Positions 17,397-26,625 are shown, counted from the first letter of the stretch. The stretch: 64,000 nt of DNA from Tepidanaerobacter syntrophicus (GCF_001485475.2 NZ_DF977003.1:496001-560000), one strand, 5' to 3'. Notes: a model not told the origin generated them from the letters alone. Numbers and translations are program-made.

Positions 17397-18644
17397 CTAT
17401 CTTTTAAGGTTCACAAGTTCTTGAAGCATCTCATCCGATGTAGTAATAATACGAGAATTAGCCTGAAAACCCCTCTGAGTTATTATCATCTGGGTAAATT
17501 CTTCCGAAAGATCCACATTAGACATTTCAAGATAACCAGGAGAAATAGCGCCGCGACCGCCGGTGCCGCTTTCTCCTATTTGAGGCTCACCGGAATTGTT
17601 AGATATGTTGTACATATTCTGACCTGCCTTTATAAGACCCCCCGGATTATCAAAGTTTGCGATGGCAACTTGAGCAAGCTGTTTGCTGTAACCGTTGTCA
17701 AAGATTCCGGTAATTACTCCACTGGCATCAGTAGTAATATCTGTCAATGTTCCAGCCGGATAGCCATTTTGGTAAGAAAGATCGGCGGTAGTCTCCTTTG
17801 CATATTGAGTCATGCCTGAAAAATCAATATCAATTGATATATCGGCAGCTACATTATTAAGCGTTATAGTCAGCGGATTTTGTGCATTTGCCGGAGGGAT
17901 ATATTTGCCATTGACATCAAAATTTAAAGTGCCTGTGTTGTTTTGCAAGCCGGTTAATGCGCTGTCTGCAGATGTTATCTCATAAGACCATTCATTTGCA
18001 GTAGCAGTTTTAGCAAATTTAATATTTAATGTATGTCCTGAGCCTAAGGAGTCGTATACCTTAAATGGCAATGTATAAGATTCATTAGCCGCTGTTTCTG
18101 CATTGAGATTTTTTGCAAACTTCACTTCGCTTGTAGCGGATGCCGGTATCATCATGCCTTTTCTAATCTCAATGCTCGTTATTGACCCGGGTGATTTGTC
18201 TTGAGGAACTTCATGTTTTTCCGCATCTTGCCATCCCATTACTTTAAGGCCGCTTGCAGTATTTATAAGATTTCCGTTTGCATCAAATCCGAAATTCCCG
18301 GCTCTTGTAAAATATGTTTGAGCTCCATCGCCAAGGATGAAATATCCTTCACCTTCGATTGACATATCTGTCATATTCCCTGTATATTCTGCACTGCTTG
18401 GAGAATGTATCGTGTCAATAGAAGCTATTTGCATACCCAATCCGACCTGCATGGGATTTGTACCTCCTCGGTTTCCCTGAGGAGACGACGCTCCTTGCAT
18501 AGTCTGACTTAATGTATCTTGAAAAATTACTCTGCTCTTTTTAAATCCAACTGTATTAACATTTGCGATGTTGTTCCCTATAACATCCATTTTTACTTGA
18601 TGATTTCTAAGGCCTGTTACCCCAGAAAACATTGACCGCATCAT
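17397..18644 (-). CDS. flgE: Flagellar hook protein FlgE
   Basis: FlgE polymerises into the flagellar hook. The 415-residue protein opens with the axial-protein signature (MDVIGNNIANVNTVGFKKSR). FlgE/F/G-family elements follow: MQVGLGMQIASIDTIHSPSS, then DMSIEGEGYFILGDG and YFTRAGNFGFDANGNLI. It ends with the coiled D0 helix (QRGFQANSRIITTSDEMLQELVNLKR, read in part). Length and central D1/D2 insert fit a hook and not the rod protein FlgG. A GGAGGG site precedes the ATG, and two hairpins precede that site (18674-18721). Confidence 0.94.
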   Translation of the reverse strand: MMRSMFSGVTGLRNHQVKMDVIGNNIANVNTVGFKKSRVIFQDTLSQTMQGASSPQGNRGGTNPMQVGLGMQIASIDTIHSPSSAEYTGNMTDMSIEGEGYFILGDGAQTYFTRAGNFGFDANGNLINTASGLKVMGWQDAEKHEVPQDKSPGSITSIEIRKGMMIPASATSEVKFAKNLNAETAANESYTLPFKVYDSLGSGHTLNIKFAKTATANEWSYEITSADSALTGLQNNTGTLNFDVNGKYIPPANAQNPLTITLNNVAADISIDIDFSGMTQYAKETTADLSYQNGYPAGTLTDITTDASGVITGIFDNGYSKQLAQVAIANFDNPGGLIKAGQNMYNISNNSGEPQIGESGTGGRGAISPGYLEMSNVDLSEEFTQMIITQRGFQANSRIITTSDEMLQELVNLKR

Positions 18645-18673
18645 GCTAAATCCCTCCTAATAATTTTAGCGCC

Positions 18674-18721
18674 AGCTCCTTCAGTCAGTCGGGAGCTTAA
18701 AGCCTCCTTGCGGTCCGGCTT
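18674..18721 (-). ncRNA. Candidate structured 5' leader of flgE (two adjacent hairpins)
   Basis: Intergenic RNA of about 75 bases that is much richer in G+C than its surroundings. Read on the minus strand, hairpin 1 (18721-18700) pairs AAGCC with GGCTT and is capped by CC-GCAA-GG, a GNRA tetraloop, with an internal loop GGA/A. Hairpin 2 (18697-18674) pairs AGCTCC with GGAGCT around a 12-base loop. No T-run follows, so it is not a terminator. Three AAGGA/TAGGA motifs occur in the two stems and the flgE ribosome site, a pattern CsrA can recognise. It does not match the conserved core of c-di-GMP-I or -II riboswitches that I know. Confidence 0.5.
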
Positions 18722-19115
18722 ATAAAATTACGGCGCCGTCAATATTTGTAAATACGTTTTCTTTTATGCTCTCCCCGTTCATAGCAGTAATCACAGTGCG
18801 ATTTTTTACGCTAACAACAAAGGCCATGTCTTGCATTAAAACTAGAGACTCTTTCACGCCTTTTTGGCTTGCTCTGTCAACGGCATTGCTGAGCATCTTC
18901 TTTTGTTCTTCTGTTAAATTTATATTACGCATATTCATACGCATCTGGGCGTGTTGAGATATCTTTAATTCATTCTCTTCTACTTTTTGCTTGAGTATAT
19001 CGCCGAACGTCCCGTTTTTTGCAACAGCATCCTGTTTTTTTGTACTTTCTGAAGCAGGAAATATCCGCACATCGTTTATACTTTGTTGTATCTTTAAATA
19101 ATCGTCCATTTTCAC
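18720..19115 (-). CDS. Flagellar operon protein of the TIGR02530 (flg_new) family
   Basis: Small conserved protein found next to flgD/flgE in Gram-positive flagellar operons; its biochemical role is not settled. The 131-residue product shows the conserved block KISQHAQMRMNMRNINLTEE followed by AVDRASQKGVKESLVLMQD and VSVKNRTVITAMNG...NVFTNIDGAV. I saw no membrane segment or signal peptide. It follows flgD by 9 bases, and its stop codon overlaps the first hairpin of the flgE leader. Confidence 0.88.
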   Translation of the reverse strand: MKMDDYLKIQQSINDVRIFPASESTKKQDAVAKNGTFGDILKQKVEENELKISQHAQMRMNMRNINLTEEQKKMLSNAVDRASQKGVKESLVLMQDMAFVVSVKNRTVITAMNGESIKENVFTNIDGAVIL

Positions 19116-19124
19116 AACCTCTCT

Positions 19125-19517
19125 TTATCTTATTTCGGCTACATTAGCTATAGGAACTTTTACTTCATAATCTCCTGTGTCTATAATCAAATTCACTGTG
19201 CCCTCATTAAAAGCAATTCCGGTAATCACACCTTCTATTTCGCTTTGTTCAACAATAGCCGAGGCTGACTTTCCTATAGTACTAAGAGCTGAAAGATTTG
19301 CTACTTGTAAATTAAGATTCTGCATTTGCTCTAATGAGCTAAACTGAGCTAATTGAGCTATATATTCATTATTATCCATAGGTTCTAAGGGGTTTTGGTA
19401 TCTTAGCTGTGTTACTAATAATTTTAGAAAATCATCTTTGTCTAATTGTGACGCCTTTGATTCTTGCTGCTTGTTTACAGCGCCATTATAGTAATCTGTA
19501 TTGATTGATGTAGACAT
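19125..19517 (-). CDS. flgD: Flagellar hook assembly (scaffold) protein FlgD
   Basis: FlgD caps the growing hook and allows FlgE to polymerise. I chose the ATG at 19517, 6 bases after AGGAGGTG, giving about 130 residues. The conserved N-terminal part is clear: LDKDDFLKLLVTQLRYQNPL, then EPMDNNEYIAQLAQFSSLEQ. The C-terminal beta domain is short (VNLIIDTGDYEVKVPIANVAEI), so this is the small Gram-positive type. It lies between fliK and the flg_new gene. Confidence 0.92.
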   Translation of the reverse strand: MSTSINTDYYNGAVNKQQESKASQLDKDDFLKLLVTQLRYQNPLEPMDNNEYIAQLAQFSSLEQMQNLNLQVANLSALSTIGKSASAIVEQSEIEGVITGIAFNEGTVNLIIDTGDYEVKVPIANVAEIR

Positions 19518-19529
19518 ACAACGCACCTC

Positions 19530-20858
19530 CTAAACAATGTAATTGACTTGGCTTATGTTTCCCCATTGATCATAATGATTTTCCAGTAAAGCTTGCCTTC
19601 CGTCTTCTTCTAAACTGCCAAAAATATTGCGCACCCCTTTTGCCTTATTGCGATTGTAATTATTACTTTGCCGCTGGTCGGATGTGCTCAAGTCAAGTCC
19701 GTCAGACAAATTATAAACATTAATTTCCGAGACCTCGTATCCTCGCTCTTTTATTTGACTTTGAAAATCAATAGCATGCATTTTTAAAACATCCCTGAGC
19801 TGGGCATTTTCCACAAAAAACTCTGTTCTCAGTTTATCTTTACTTGATGTCAGTTTAATTAAGATATTTCCGAGATAATCAGGCTTTAATCTAATATTTA
19901 CTTGCTGCATATTTTCTTTTATAGCAAAATTTATTTTGTCGATTAATTGATTAAATATCTCATAATTTTGATCGGTTTTTGCAGCAGATGTTAATTCAGA
20001 GCCAAATTTAGCCGTGGCAACTGTCGAAGATTTTTTTAAAAATATGTCTTGCAAATTCATATTAGATAAATCTTGAAAACTGTTTTTATTACCGGTATTC
20101 GTAATATCCAACGTTTCCGCAGAGATCGTATCGCCTTTGCTTATCAAAACATTTGCGGCATTTTTGTCCAAGGTTTGCCTATCTTTCCGATTTTCATTAT
20201 TTATTATCTTATCTTCTTTAACATAATTTACATTATCTGCCTTTTTGCTATCCTTTGTCAAGAAATCGGATATGAAAAATTCGGGCTTATTTGGTAAGGA
20301 GTTTATATCGTCTGAAACATCACTACCATTGTTTTTATTTGAATCCAGCGTAGCTATCAAGGTCTTATTTAGCAAATCAGCTGTTTCGCCTTTTGTTATT
20401 GAAAAATCAGGAAAGATATCTTTTAATATTTGATAAAACTTACTGATATTTTCAGTGTCGATTTTTCCACTGGCGTTAAACTCATGAAGTATATCTTGCC
20501 AGCATTCTGCAAGGTTTTTTTCACAAGATTTTAATGTCATTTCCAAGACAGGAAAATCTTTTTCAAAATTTACCAAGGCTCCAAAAACGTTTGCATCTGA
20601 AGGTAAATTCAAATCCTTTGTTTGCCTGTGTTGGTACAAAATTATAAGTAGCTGACTTAAAACTGCTGTTTTTTCTTCTTTTATACCATCTTCGCTATCA
20701 TCTTCAGCTTGTCGACTGCTCTCAGTCGTGTCCTGATTTACGCTTTTTAGGCAATCCTGGAAACTTTTTGCCTTCTTGTCATTTGGGCTAACTCTTGCTT
20801 TAGTTGAACTGTTTGCTGATGCAGACGCCGGCTCTGAAAGTTGAAGAACCATATTCAT
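19530..20858 (-). CDS. fliK: Flagellar hook-length control protein FliK
   Basis: FliK is the secreted ruler that measures hook length and triggers the FlhB switch. The start is the ATG at 20858, 6 bases after AAAGGAGGTG. The N-terminal two thirds are polar, repetitive and rich in Ser/Asn/Asp/Lys, as expected for an extended ruler. The C-terminal switch domain is recognisable (MQQVNIRLKPDYLGNILIKL, then LRTEFFVENAQLRDVLKMH and INVYN). The N-terminal part cannot be aligned by eye to other FliK proteins. Confidence 0.88.
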   Translation of the reverse strand: MNMVLQLSEPASASANSSTKARVSPNDKKAKSFQDCLKSVNQDTTESSRQAEDDSEDGIKEEKTAVLSQLLIILYQHRQTKDLNLPSDANVFGALVNFEKDFPVLEMTLKSCEKNLAECWQDILHEFNASGKIDTENISKFYQILKDIFPDFSITKGETADLLNKTLIATLDSNKNNGSDVSDDINSLPNKPEFFISDFLTKDSKKADNVNYVKEDKIINNENRKDRQTLDKNAANVLISKGDTISAETLDITNTGNKNSFQDLSNMNLQDIFLKKSSTVATAKFGSELTSAAKTDQNYEIFNQLIDKINFAIKENMQQVNIRLKPDYLGNILIKLTSSKDKLRTEFFVENAQLRDVLKMHAIDFQSQIKERGYEVSEINVYNLSDGLDLSTSDQRQSNNYNRNKAKGVRNIFGSLEEDGRQALLENHYDQWGNISQVNYIV

Positions 20859-20892
20859 CTTTATCACCTCCTTTCACGCACATTGTTTTTAA

Positions 20893-21471
20893 TTACTGTA
20901 ATCCGCTCATTTTCTTAGTAACTGAAGCGGCTTTTTTAGGGTCAAGATTGGACAATATTTCGGCAACGGCATCTTTTTTCATGTTCTGAAAAAGTTGTAT
21001 TAAAAATTCATCTTCTACATTTTGAAGGATTTTAGCAGCGCTGCTTGCATCCATTAGTTCGTAGTACTGGGCTAAGTTTTTAACATTTGCTATTTGTGTC
21101 TCAAGTTTTTCGTTGTTGACTTGAATTTCTTGTTCTTTTGCTTCAAGCTCTGCTTCTTTTTGCTTTAATTCTGCCTCTTTATTTTGCAGCTCTAACTTTT
21201 GTTTTTCTATTGCAGCCCATTCTTCCTTTATCTTCTCTTTTTCTTGAAGTATCTGCTGTTTTTCTTCTTCTTTGTTTGCATCAGCGCTTACATCTTGCTG
21301 TATAATCTTTTTATTTAAAATAGGCACTTTTGATAAAATCGCTTTTAAAGATGGATTGAGTTTGTTTATATCATAAAAATTAAAATAAAGTATTATGCCT
21401 GCTGCAAGTGCTATTAATAGTATTATTGCTATTATAATCAAAACAATGCTTCTGCCCTTACTGGTTTCCAT
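20893..21471 (-). CDS. MotE/YlxF-like protein with MgtE N-terminal-type domain
   Basis: Probable stator-assembly chaperone of the MotE/YlxF group. The 192-residue protein has one N-terminal membrane helix (about 9-31), a charged coiled coil at about 65-130 made of Glu/Lys/Gln repeats, and a C-terminal helical domain (YYELMDASSAAKILQNVEDE, then ILSNLDPKKAASVTKKM) resembling the MgtE N-domain and the FliG-like fold. It starts inside the end of fliJ and precedes fliK. In other bacteria MotE acts on MotC and PflA; a role with MotAB here is inference. Confidence 0.78.
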   Translation of the reverse strand: METSKGRSIVLIIIAIILLIALAAGIILYFNFYDINKLNPSLKAILSKVPILNKKIIQQDVSADANKEEEKQQILQEKEKIKEEWAAIEKQKLELQNKEAELKQKEAELEAKEQEIQVNNEKLETQIANVKNLAQYYELMDASSAAKILQNVEDEFLIQLFQNMKKDAVAEILSNLDPKKAASVTKKMSGLQ

Positions 21472-21928
21472 TGCCGTTTGTATCCCTTTCTAATCGGTCA
21501 TAGTTTATGTTAGCAACCTCATCGGTGATTTTTTGTTCCTCAGCATTCAGGTTTTTATTGTATACTGCGAATTTTTTTTCTTTTACTTTTTCTAGGATTT
21601 GTTTTTCTCTTCTCGAAATTATATATGAATGCACTCTCTCCTCATAAAATCTGTGCGTATTTTTTACAACGATTTTTTGCCTGTCAATTTTAGAAGAAAT
21701 ATGAGCAGAATAAACACCAAAGTCTGATAAAACATTTGTCTTCACGGAATCATATAATTGTTTTTCTATTTTCTCCCATGTATCTTTCTTTGATAATTCT
21801 AATTGGGTCAAAGATTTTTCTGCCTTGTTTTTTTCATTAATAGCTTCGGCAAGCTTTTGTTTTTCAATTTTTTCTTTTAGTTCTTTAATTCGAAGAGGGG
21901 TTTCTAACCTAAAAGAGAATTTTTTCAT
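21458..21928 (-). CDS. fliJ: Flagellar export chaperone FliJ
   Basis: FliJ is the coiled-coil stalk protein of the FliI ATPase ring. I place the start at the ATG of 21928 (MKKFSFRLETPLRIKELKEK), about 10 bases after GAGGAG; an upstream in-frame TTG lies before this site. The 156-residue product is a near-continuous Lys/Glu-rich helix of normal length for the family. The position after fliI is conserved. Similarity of FliJ proteins is mainly structural, so identity rests on the N-terminal motif, helix pattern and context. Confidence 0.9.
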   Translation of the reverse strand: MKKFSFRLETPLRIKELKEKIEKQKLAEAINEKNKAEKSLTQLELSKKDTWEKIEKQLYDSVKTNVLSDFGVYSAHISSKIDRQKIVVKNTHRFYEERVHSYIISRREKQILEKVKEKKFAVYNKNLNAEEQKITDEVANINYDRLERDTNGNGNQ

Positions 21929-21932
21929 ATCA

Positions 21933-23255
21933 CTAATTCTCCTCTTCAAAGATTTTTTCTAAAGCCTTTAAAGTTTCATCAAAATCTAGTTTTTCACTTA
22001 CTTCCTGGAGTAAGAAATTCTCTATTTTATCTATATATTTTATCGCTTCGTCTATTTGAGGATTGTTCCCCTTAACATATGCTCCGATATTTATCAAATC
22101 TTCTGCTTCCTTATAAACCGAAAGTATATTTTTAACCTTGCCTGCAAGTTTTTTATGGCGGGGGCTGACTATATCGCTCATAAGCCTGCTTATACTTGCC
22201 ATAACATCTATTGCCGGGTAATGATTTCTGTTAGCAAGCTCCCGAGAAAGCACTATATGACCGTCTAAGATTCCGCGGACAGCATCGGATATTGGCTCAT
22301 TTAAATCATCGCCGTCCACCAAAACTGTGTATATACCGGTTATAGTTCCCTTTGAAGATGTGCCGGCCCTTTCTAGAAGTTTTGGCAGTGTTGCATAAAC
22401 AGAAGGAGTATAACCTCTGGTAACCGGTGGTTCTCCAGCTGCAAGCCCAACTTCTCTTTGAGCCATAGCAAATCTTGTTACAGAGTCCATCATTAATAAA
22501 ACATTTGCCCCTTGGTCTCGAAAATACTCTGCAATGGCTGTAGCTGTAAATGCGGCTCTTGTTCGCACCAATGGCGGTTTTTCAGATGTAGACACTACAA
22601 TAACAGACCTCTTTAAGCCTTCTTCACCTAAGTCTTTGTTTATAAAAGAGTTAAGTTCTCTTCCTCTTTCGCCGACTAAAGCTATGACATTAATATCTGC
22701 TTTTGTGTTTCGGGCGATCATGCCCAAAAGTGTGCTCTTGCCTACACCGCTTCCGGCAAAAATGCCTAGCCTTTGACCCACTCCACATGTAAGCAGTGCG
22801 TCAATGGCTTTAATCCCCATGGGTAGCGGCTTGCTGATAACAGGTCTTTCAACAGGATTAGGCGGATCGTTAAATATCGGGTAGCGAAGTTTCGTATTTA
22901 GCGGTCCTTTATCGTCAATTGGACTTCCGAGGCCATCAAGAACTCTTCCTAGAAGCTCAGTGCCCACAGGAGTTGTAAGCTTTTTTCCTGTTGCCTCTAC
23001 ATCCCACCCTGGTCCCAGGTCTTCCATATCACCTAGCGGCATTAAAATCATGGTCTTGTCTCGAAATCCGACGACCTCTGCTAAAACCGTTTTAGGATTT
23101 TTCGAAGATTTTATCACACAAATTTCGCTTATTTCAGCAGGAGGACCTTCTGATTCTATGGTAAGGCCTACGATTTTAGATATCTTTCCCTTTGGCTTTA
23201 TAGTGACTATATCGTCTAAAACAGAATAAACGTAATCAAAACCACTTTTAGGCAT
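21933..23255 (-). CDS. fliI: Flagellum-specific ATP synthase-like ATPase FliI
   Basis: FliI is the hexameric ATPase that unfolds and delivers substrates to the export gate. The product is 440 residues from the ATG at 23255, which has AGGAG 9 bases upstream. Walker A is GIFAGSGVGKSTLL (about 165-178); the F1-type motifs GERGRE, LLMMDSVTRFAMAQREVGLA and GEPPVTRGYTPSVYA (in parts) follow. Its start overlaps the fliH stop by 8 bases, and fliJ starts five bases inside its end. Confidence 0.96.
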   Translation of the reverse strand: MPKSGFDYVYSVLDDIVTIKPKGKISKIVGLTIESEGPPAEISEICVIKSSKNPKTVLAEVVGFRDKTMILMPLGDMEDLGPGWDVEATGKKLTTPVGTELLGRVLDGLGSPIDDKGPLNTKLRYPIFNDPPNPVERPVISKPLPMGIKAIDALLTCGVGQRLGIFAGSGVGKSTLLGMIARNTKADINVIALVGERGRELNSFINKDLGEEGLKRSVIVVSTSEKPPLVRTRAAFTATAIAEYFRDQGANVLLMMDSVTRFAMAQREVGLAAGEPPVTRGYTPSVYATLPKLLERAGTSSKGTITGIYTVLVDGDDLNEPISDAVRGILDGHIVLSRELANRNHYPAIDVMASISRLMSDIVSPRHKKLAGKVKNILSVYKEAEDLINIGAYVKGNNPQIDEAIKYIDKIENFLLQEVSEKLDFDETLKALEKIFEEEN

Positions 23256-24006
23256 CACTTATTACTCCTAATTCTTTCAAAGATAGCCTGATATTCTCAA
23301 TTTGAGTGTGTATCCCTGCATCAATTTGACCTGATGGAGATTCTATAATGCAGTCTCCGCAAGATAAAAATGGATCCTTTATAACTGTGATTTGTCTTAA
23401 ATTATTATCTCCCGCCAAAGCCAGCTCGTGCACTTTGTCGTAATCGCTTTCGGAAACTCTTATTATAGCGCCTTTTTCTTCTCCTAATTTTTTAAGGCTG
23501 TTTCTTACCAAATTAACAAGATATTCATTATTCGGTTCTTCTATCTTTTGCTGCAGGATTTTTTCAGCAACCATAAGGGAAAGCTTAATGCATTCTTTCT
23601 CGAGGTGCTTTTTATAAGACTCGTTTTTGGTCAAAACATTTTGAAGGCTCTCTTTAAAGTTTTCCGTGTATTCATTCCATTTTTCCTGCTGATCTTTTAT
23701 GGCCGCTTTTAGTCCTTCGCTATAGCCTTTATTAAATGCCTTATTTTCAATATCCTCTTTTTGCTTTTCGGCTTTAGAAATAATTTCGGCAGCCTGAGCT
23801 TTAGCGTCTTCTATAATTTCCCGTGCCTTAGATATTGCTTCTTCTAATAGTTGAGAAGCTTCATCTTCATAAATTTTAGGATACGTTAAATCCAGACTAT
23901 TTATGGATTTTGCGCTACCTGTTCCGGCTTTTTTAGCGTTATAGTGTTCTTTTAATTTTAAGGGGTTTTCGCTTGTAAAAGTAACGCTTTTGATTACATT
24001 AGACAA
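23248..24006 (-). CDS. fliH: Flagellar assembly protein FliH
   Basis: FliH regulates FliI and links it to the C-ring. I prefer the TTG at 24006, 9 bases after GGAGGTG, giving a product starting M-S-N-V-I-K-S; a GTG at 24018 lies inside the ribosome site. A long Ala/Glu/Lys helix (about 50-110: ASQLLEEAISKAREIIEDAK) has the GxxxG-poor coiled-coil look of FliH/V-ATPase E subunits. The C-terminal domain contains LSLMVAEKILQQKI and DPFLSCGDCIIESPSGQIDA. It overlaps fliG and fliI. Confidence 0.9.
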   Translation of the reverse strand: MSNVIKSVTFTSENPLKLKEHYNAKKAGTGSAKSINSLDLTYPKIYEDEASQLLEEAISKAREIIEDAKAQAAEIISKAEKQKEDIENKAFNKGYSEGLKAAIKDQQEKWNEYTENFKESLQNVLTKNESYKKHLEKECIKLSLMVAEKILQQKIEEPNNEYLVNLVRNSLKKLGEEKGAIIRVSESDYDKVHELALAGDNNLRQITVIKDPFLSCGDCIIESPSGQIDAGIHTQIENIRLSLKELGVISDA

Positions 24007-25009
24007 TGATCTCGTCACCTCCGCCGCGTGAAATTACAATTTCGCCCGCATCTTCCAATTTTCTTATTATATTTACTATTTTTTGCTGGGCTTCTTCTAC
24101 ATCTCGCAATCTAACAGGCCCCATAAATTCCATATCTTCGCTTACCATCTCTACCTGACGCTTTGACATATTTTCAAAAATCCTCTTTTTAACCTCATCA
24201 CTTGCTCCTTTTAGCGCCAATGTCAAATCACGAGTATCAACTTCGCGCAATGTGCGCTGAATTGACCTATTGTCCAATGTAAGTATATCTTCAAACACGA
24301 ACATCCTTCGCCTTATTTCTTCTGCTAGGTCGGGATTCTCTGCTTCTAAAGCCTCGATGATATTTTTTTCGGTTCCCCTGTCTACATTGTTTAAAATATT
24401 AACTACAGCCTGAACTCCGCCTACATTTGTATAATCTTCTGTTACTACAGATGCAAACTGTCTTTCTAAGACTCGCTCTACTTCCATAATTATATCAGGA
24501 GATGTTCTGTCCATAGTAGCTACCCTTTTTGCTATATCAACCTGCTTTTCAGGTGGCAGGGAAGAAAGAAAAGATGCCGCCTGTTCAGGCTCTAAGTATG
24601 TAAGTATTAATGCTATTGTTTGTGAATTTTCATTTTGCAAAAAGTTCATTAATTGAGAAGGATCGGCTTTTCTTACGAAATCAAAAGGTCTTACTTGAAG
24701 TGATGAGGTAAGCCTATTGATAATTTCCAAAGCTTTTTGAGTGCCCAAAGCCTTTTCCAATACCTGGCGCGCATAATCTATGCCGCCCTCAGTTATGAAA
24801 TTTTGGGCAAGCAGCATTTGGTAAAACTCGTCCATCACTTCATTTTTTTCTTCCTGACTTATTTTCCTCATATTAGCTATTTCTAAAGTCAGTTGCTCTA
24901 TGTCTTCCTCGCTTAAAAAGCGGTAAATATTTGCGGCTATTTCCGGCCCTAGAGAAACTATTAATATAGCAGCTTTTTGCTTTCCTGTTAATTTTGTATG
25001 TTGCGCCAC
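23999..25009 (-). CDS. fliG: Flagellar motor switch protein FliG
   Basis: FliG is the rotor protein that meets MotA and transmits torque. The 336-residue product starts at GTG 25009 after GGGGTG. Features include LTGKQKAAILIVSLGPE at the N-terminus, the middle-domain SQTIALILTYLEPEQAA (the family EHPQTIA region), and the C-terminal torque helix (NRSIQRTLREVDTRDLTLAL with alternating Arg, Glu and Asp). Length is normal. It follows fliF by 10 bases. Confidence 0.96.
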   Translation of the reverse strand: MAQHTKLTGKQKAAILIVSLGPEIAANIYRFLSEEDIEQLTLEIANMRKISQEEKNEVMDEFYQMLLAQNFITEGGIDYARQVLEKALGTQKALEIINRLTSSLQVRPFDFVRKADPSQLMNFLQNENSQTIALILTYLEPEQAASFLSSLPPEKQVDIAKRVATMDRTSPDIIMEVERVLERQFASVVTEDYTNVGGVQAVVNILNNVDRGTEKNIIEALEAENPDLAEEIRRRMFVFEDILTLDNRSIQRTLREVDTRDLTLALKGASDEVKKRIFENMSKRQVEMVSEDMEFMGPVRLRDVEEAQQKIVNIIRKLEDAGEIVISRGGGDEIIV

Positions 25010-25019
25010 ACAATCACCC

Positions 25020-26594
25020 CTAATCTTCTTTCAGCCAACTCTTTAAAACTTTGGCTACATCTTCCGGCTTATGGCGGGCTAATTTTTCAATTTGGCTGTA
25101 GACAGTGTTTTCTTGTTCCTCTATTATTTCCGCAGTTCCTTCTCCTTGAGCTTTTGCGGAAGCTGCTTGTTGTATCTCTAGCATAGCTTTGGAAATTTCC
25201 TCTTCTTCAGATTTGGCCTTTCGTCTTGCAAAAAATGTTCTTGCCCCTATTGCTGCAGCTAAAATCAGGAGTATAATTCCGGCAATTTTTATATTTCTTG
25301 CTCGCTGGGCCGCACTTTGTTGTCGAGTCATTTCGTCAGTAAGAGATTTCATTAAATCATTATTAAATTCCATAGATTCTACAGAAATCTGATCTCTTTG
25401 CGGATCATACCCTATGGCATTACCAACCACTTGAGTAATAGCATCTCTTTCTGCATTAGTCAATTCTTTATTTATGATAACAGAGACAGTCAATTTATCC
25501 ACAGCACCAGGAGCAACTGTCAGATTCTCATTAGTTTCATTTATCTCAAAGTTTTTTACAGTTTCTGATTTTTGTTGTTCAGATTGTCCTGTTTGTGCCT
25601 GAGCGTACCCGGGAACATTTGCATCCACGCCGGGAGTTCCGCCGCTTGCGTTTCCAGTGCCTGTAAAATGCTCTTTTAGCTCTTGGATGCTCCTTACTAT
25701 GCCTTCGCCTGTGTCTTGGCTGACAGGACTAAACAACTTGTTTTGTACAATTTTCTTATCAAAATTCAATTTCGCGTTTACTCGAACTGCTACATTGCCG
25801 GGACCGAAAACCTGTTCCAAGAGCGATTGAACATTGGCTTGAAGTTGATTTTGAAAATTATCTTGAATGGCGAGTCGATCGTTTAAAAGGCCGCTGTCAT
25901 CGCCTTCGTCTTTAGATGTTACCCCGGTAGAAAGAGTTCTTCCGTATTGATCTACTACAACTACGTTTTCACTCTTCATATTTTTTACAGAATGTGTGAC
26001 AAGATTTATGATACCAAGTATCTCCTCTTTTGTAGGTTGTGCACTCGGTTTTAGCTGGAGAAATACTGCTGCTGACGGCTCATAACCAGAATCAGTTTCG
26101 ATAAAAAGTGATTTTTCTTGCTGGACTATGTACACTTTTGCAGATTCGACTGATTCCATCATTTCAATGGCTTTTGCAAGCTCTCCTTGCAGCGCCTGAT
26201 TGTATCTTACTTGCCTTTCCCAATCTGTAGTACCTAACTGTGTAGTGTTAAACAGTTCGTCGAATCCTGATGAACTGCTTTTTGGCAGTCCTTCTTGAGC
26301 AAGTGTGAGCATGGTTTTATATTTTTGCTCAGGAGTAACTAAAATACTCTTCCCGCCGTCTGCGATTTTATAGGGTATATTTAAGTCGTCAAGCTTTTTG
26401 GCTATTTCTCCCGCATCTTTTATATCAAGATTAGTATAAAGTGGAACATATTTAGGTTGATTTATTATGTACAGCATTATACTTACAAGTATAATAACGG
26501 CTGCAATAGAAACTACTATCCTTATCTTCTGTGCCCTATTTCTACTTTGCCAAAATTCAGTAACTTGCTGCCTGATTTTTTGTAAAAAATTCAT
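25020..26594 (-). CDS. fliF: Flagellar MS-ring protein FliF
   Basis: FliF forms the MS-ring, the base on which the flagellum assembles. The 524-residue protein has one membrane helix at about 24-44, then YscJ-type ring-building motifs (YVPLYTNLDIKDAGEIAKKL and YNQALQGELAKAIEMMESVE). A low-complexity Gly/Gln region lies at about 315-345, the second membrane helix at about 440-460, and a C-terminal tail (KLARHKPEDVAKVLKSWL) binds FliG. All features and length fit. It follows fliE closely. Confidence 0.96.
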   Translation of the reverse strand: MNFLQKIRQQVTEFWQSRNRAQKIRIVVSIAAVIILVSIMLYIINQPKYVPLYTNLDIKDAGEIAKKLDDLNIPYKIADGGKSILVTPEQKYKTMLTLAQEGLPKSSSSGFDELFNTTQLGTTDWERQVRYNQALQGELAKAIEMMESVESAKVYIVQQEKSLFIETDSGYEPSAAVFLQLKPSAQPTKEEILGIINLVTHSVKNMKSENVVVVDQYGRTLSTGVTSKDEGDDSGLLNDRLAIQDNFQNQLQANVQSLLEQVFGPGNVAVRVNAKLNFDKKIVQNKLFSPVSQDTGEGIVRSIQELKEHFTGTGNASGGTPGVDANVPGYAQAQTGQSEQQKSETVKNFEINETNENLTVAPGAVDKLTVSVIINKELTNAERDAITQVVGNAIGYDPQRDQISVESMEFNNDLMKSLTDEMTRQQSAAQRARNIKIAGIILLILAAAIGARTFFARRKAKSEEEEISKAMLEIQQAASAKAQGEGTAEIIEEQENTVYSQIEKLARHKPEDVAKVLKSWLKED

Positions 26595-26625
26595 ACCTTA
26601 CACCTGGCCTACCATTACTTACTAC

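Noticed and set aside
18651-18722. c-di-GMP riboswitch upstream of flgE
   Set aside because: Tempting by context and GNRA loop, but the conserved GACGCAAAGCC-type core and receptor are absent.
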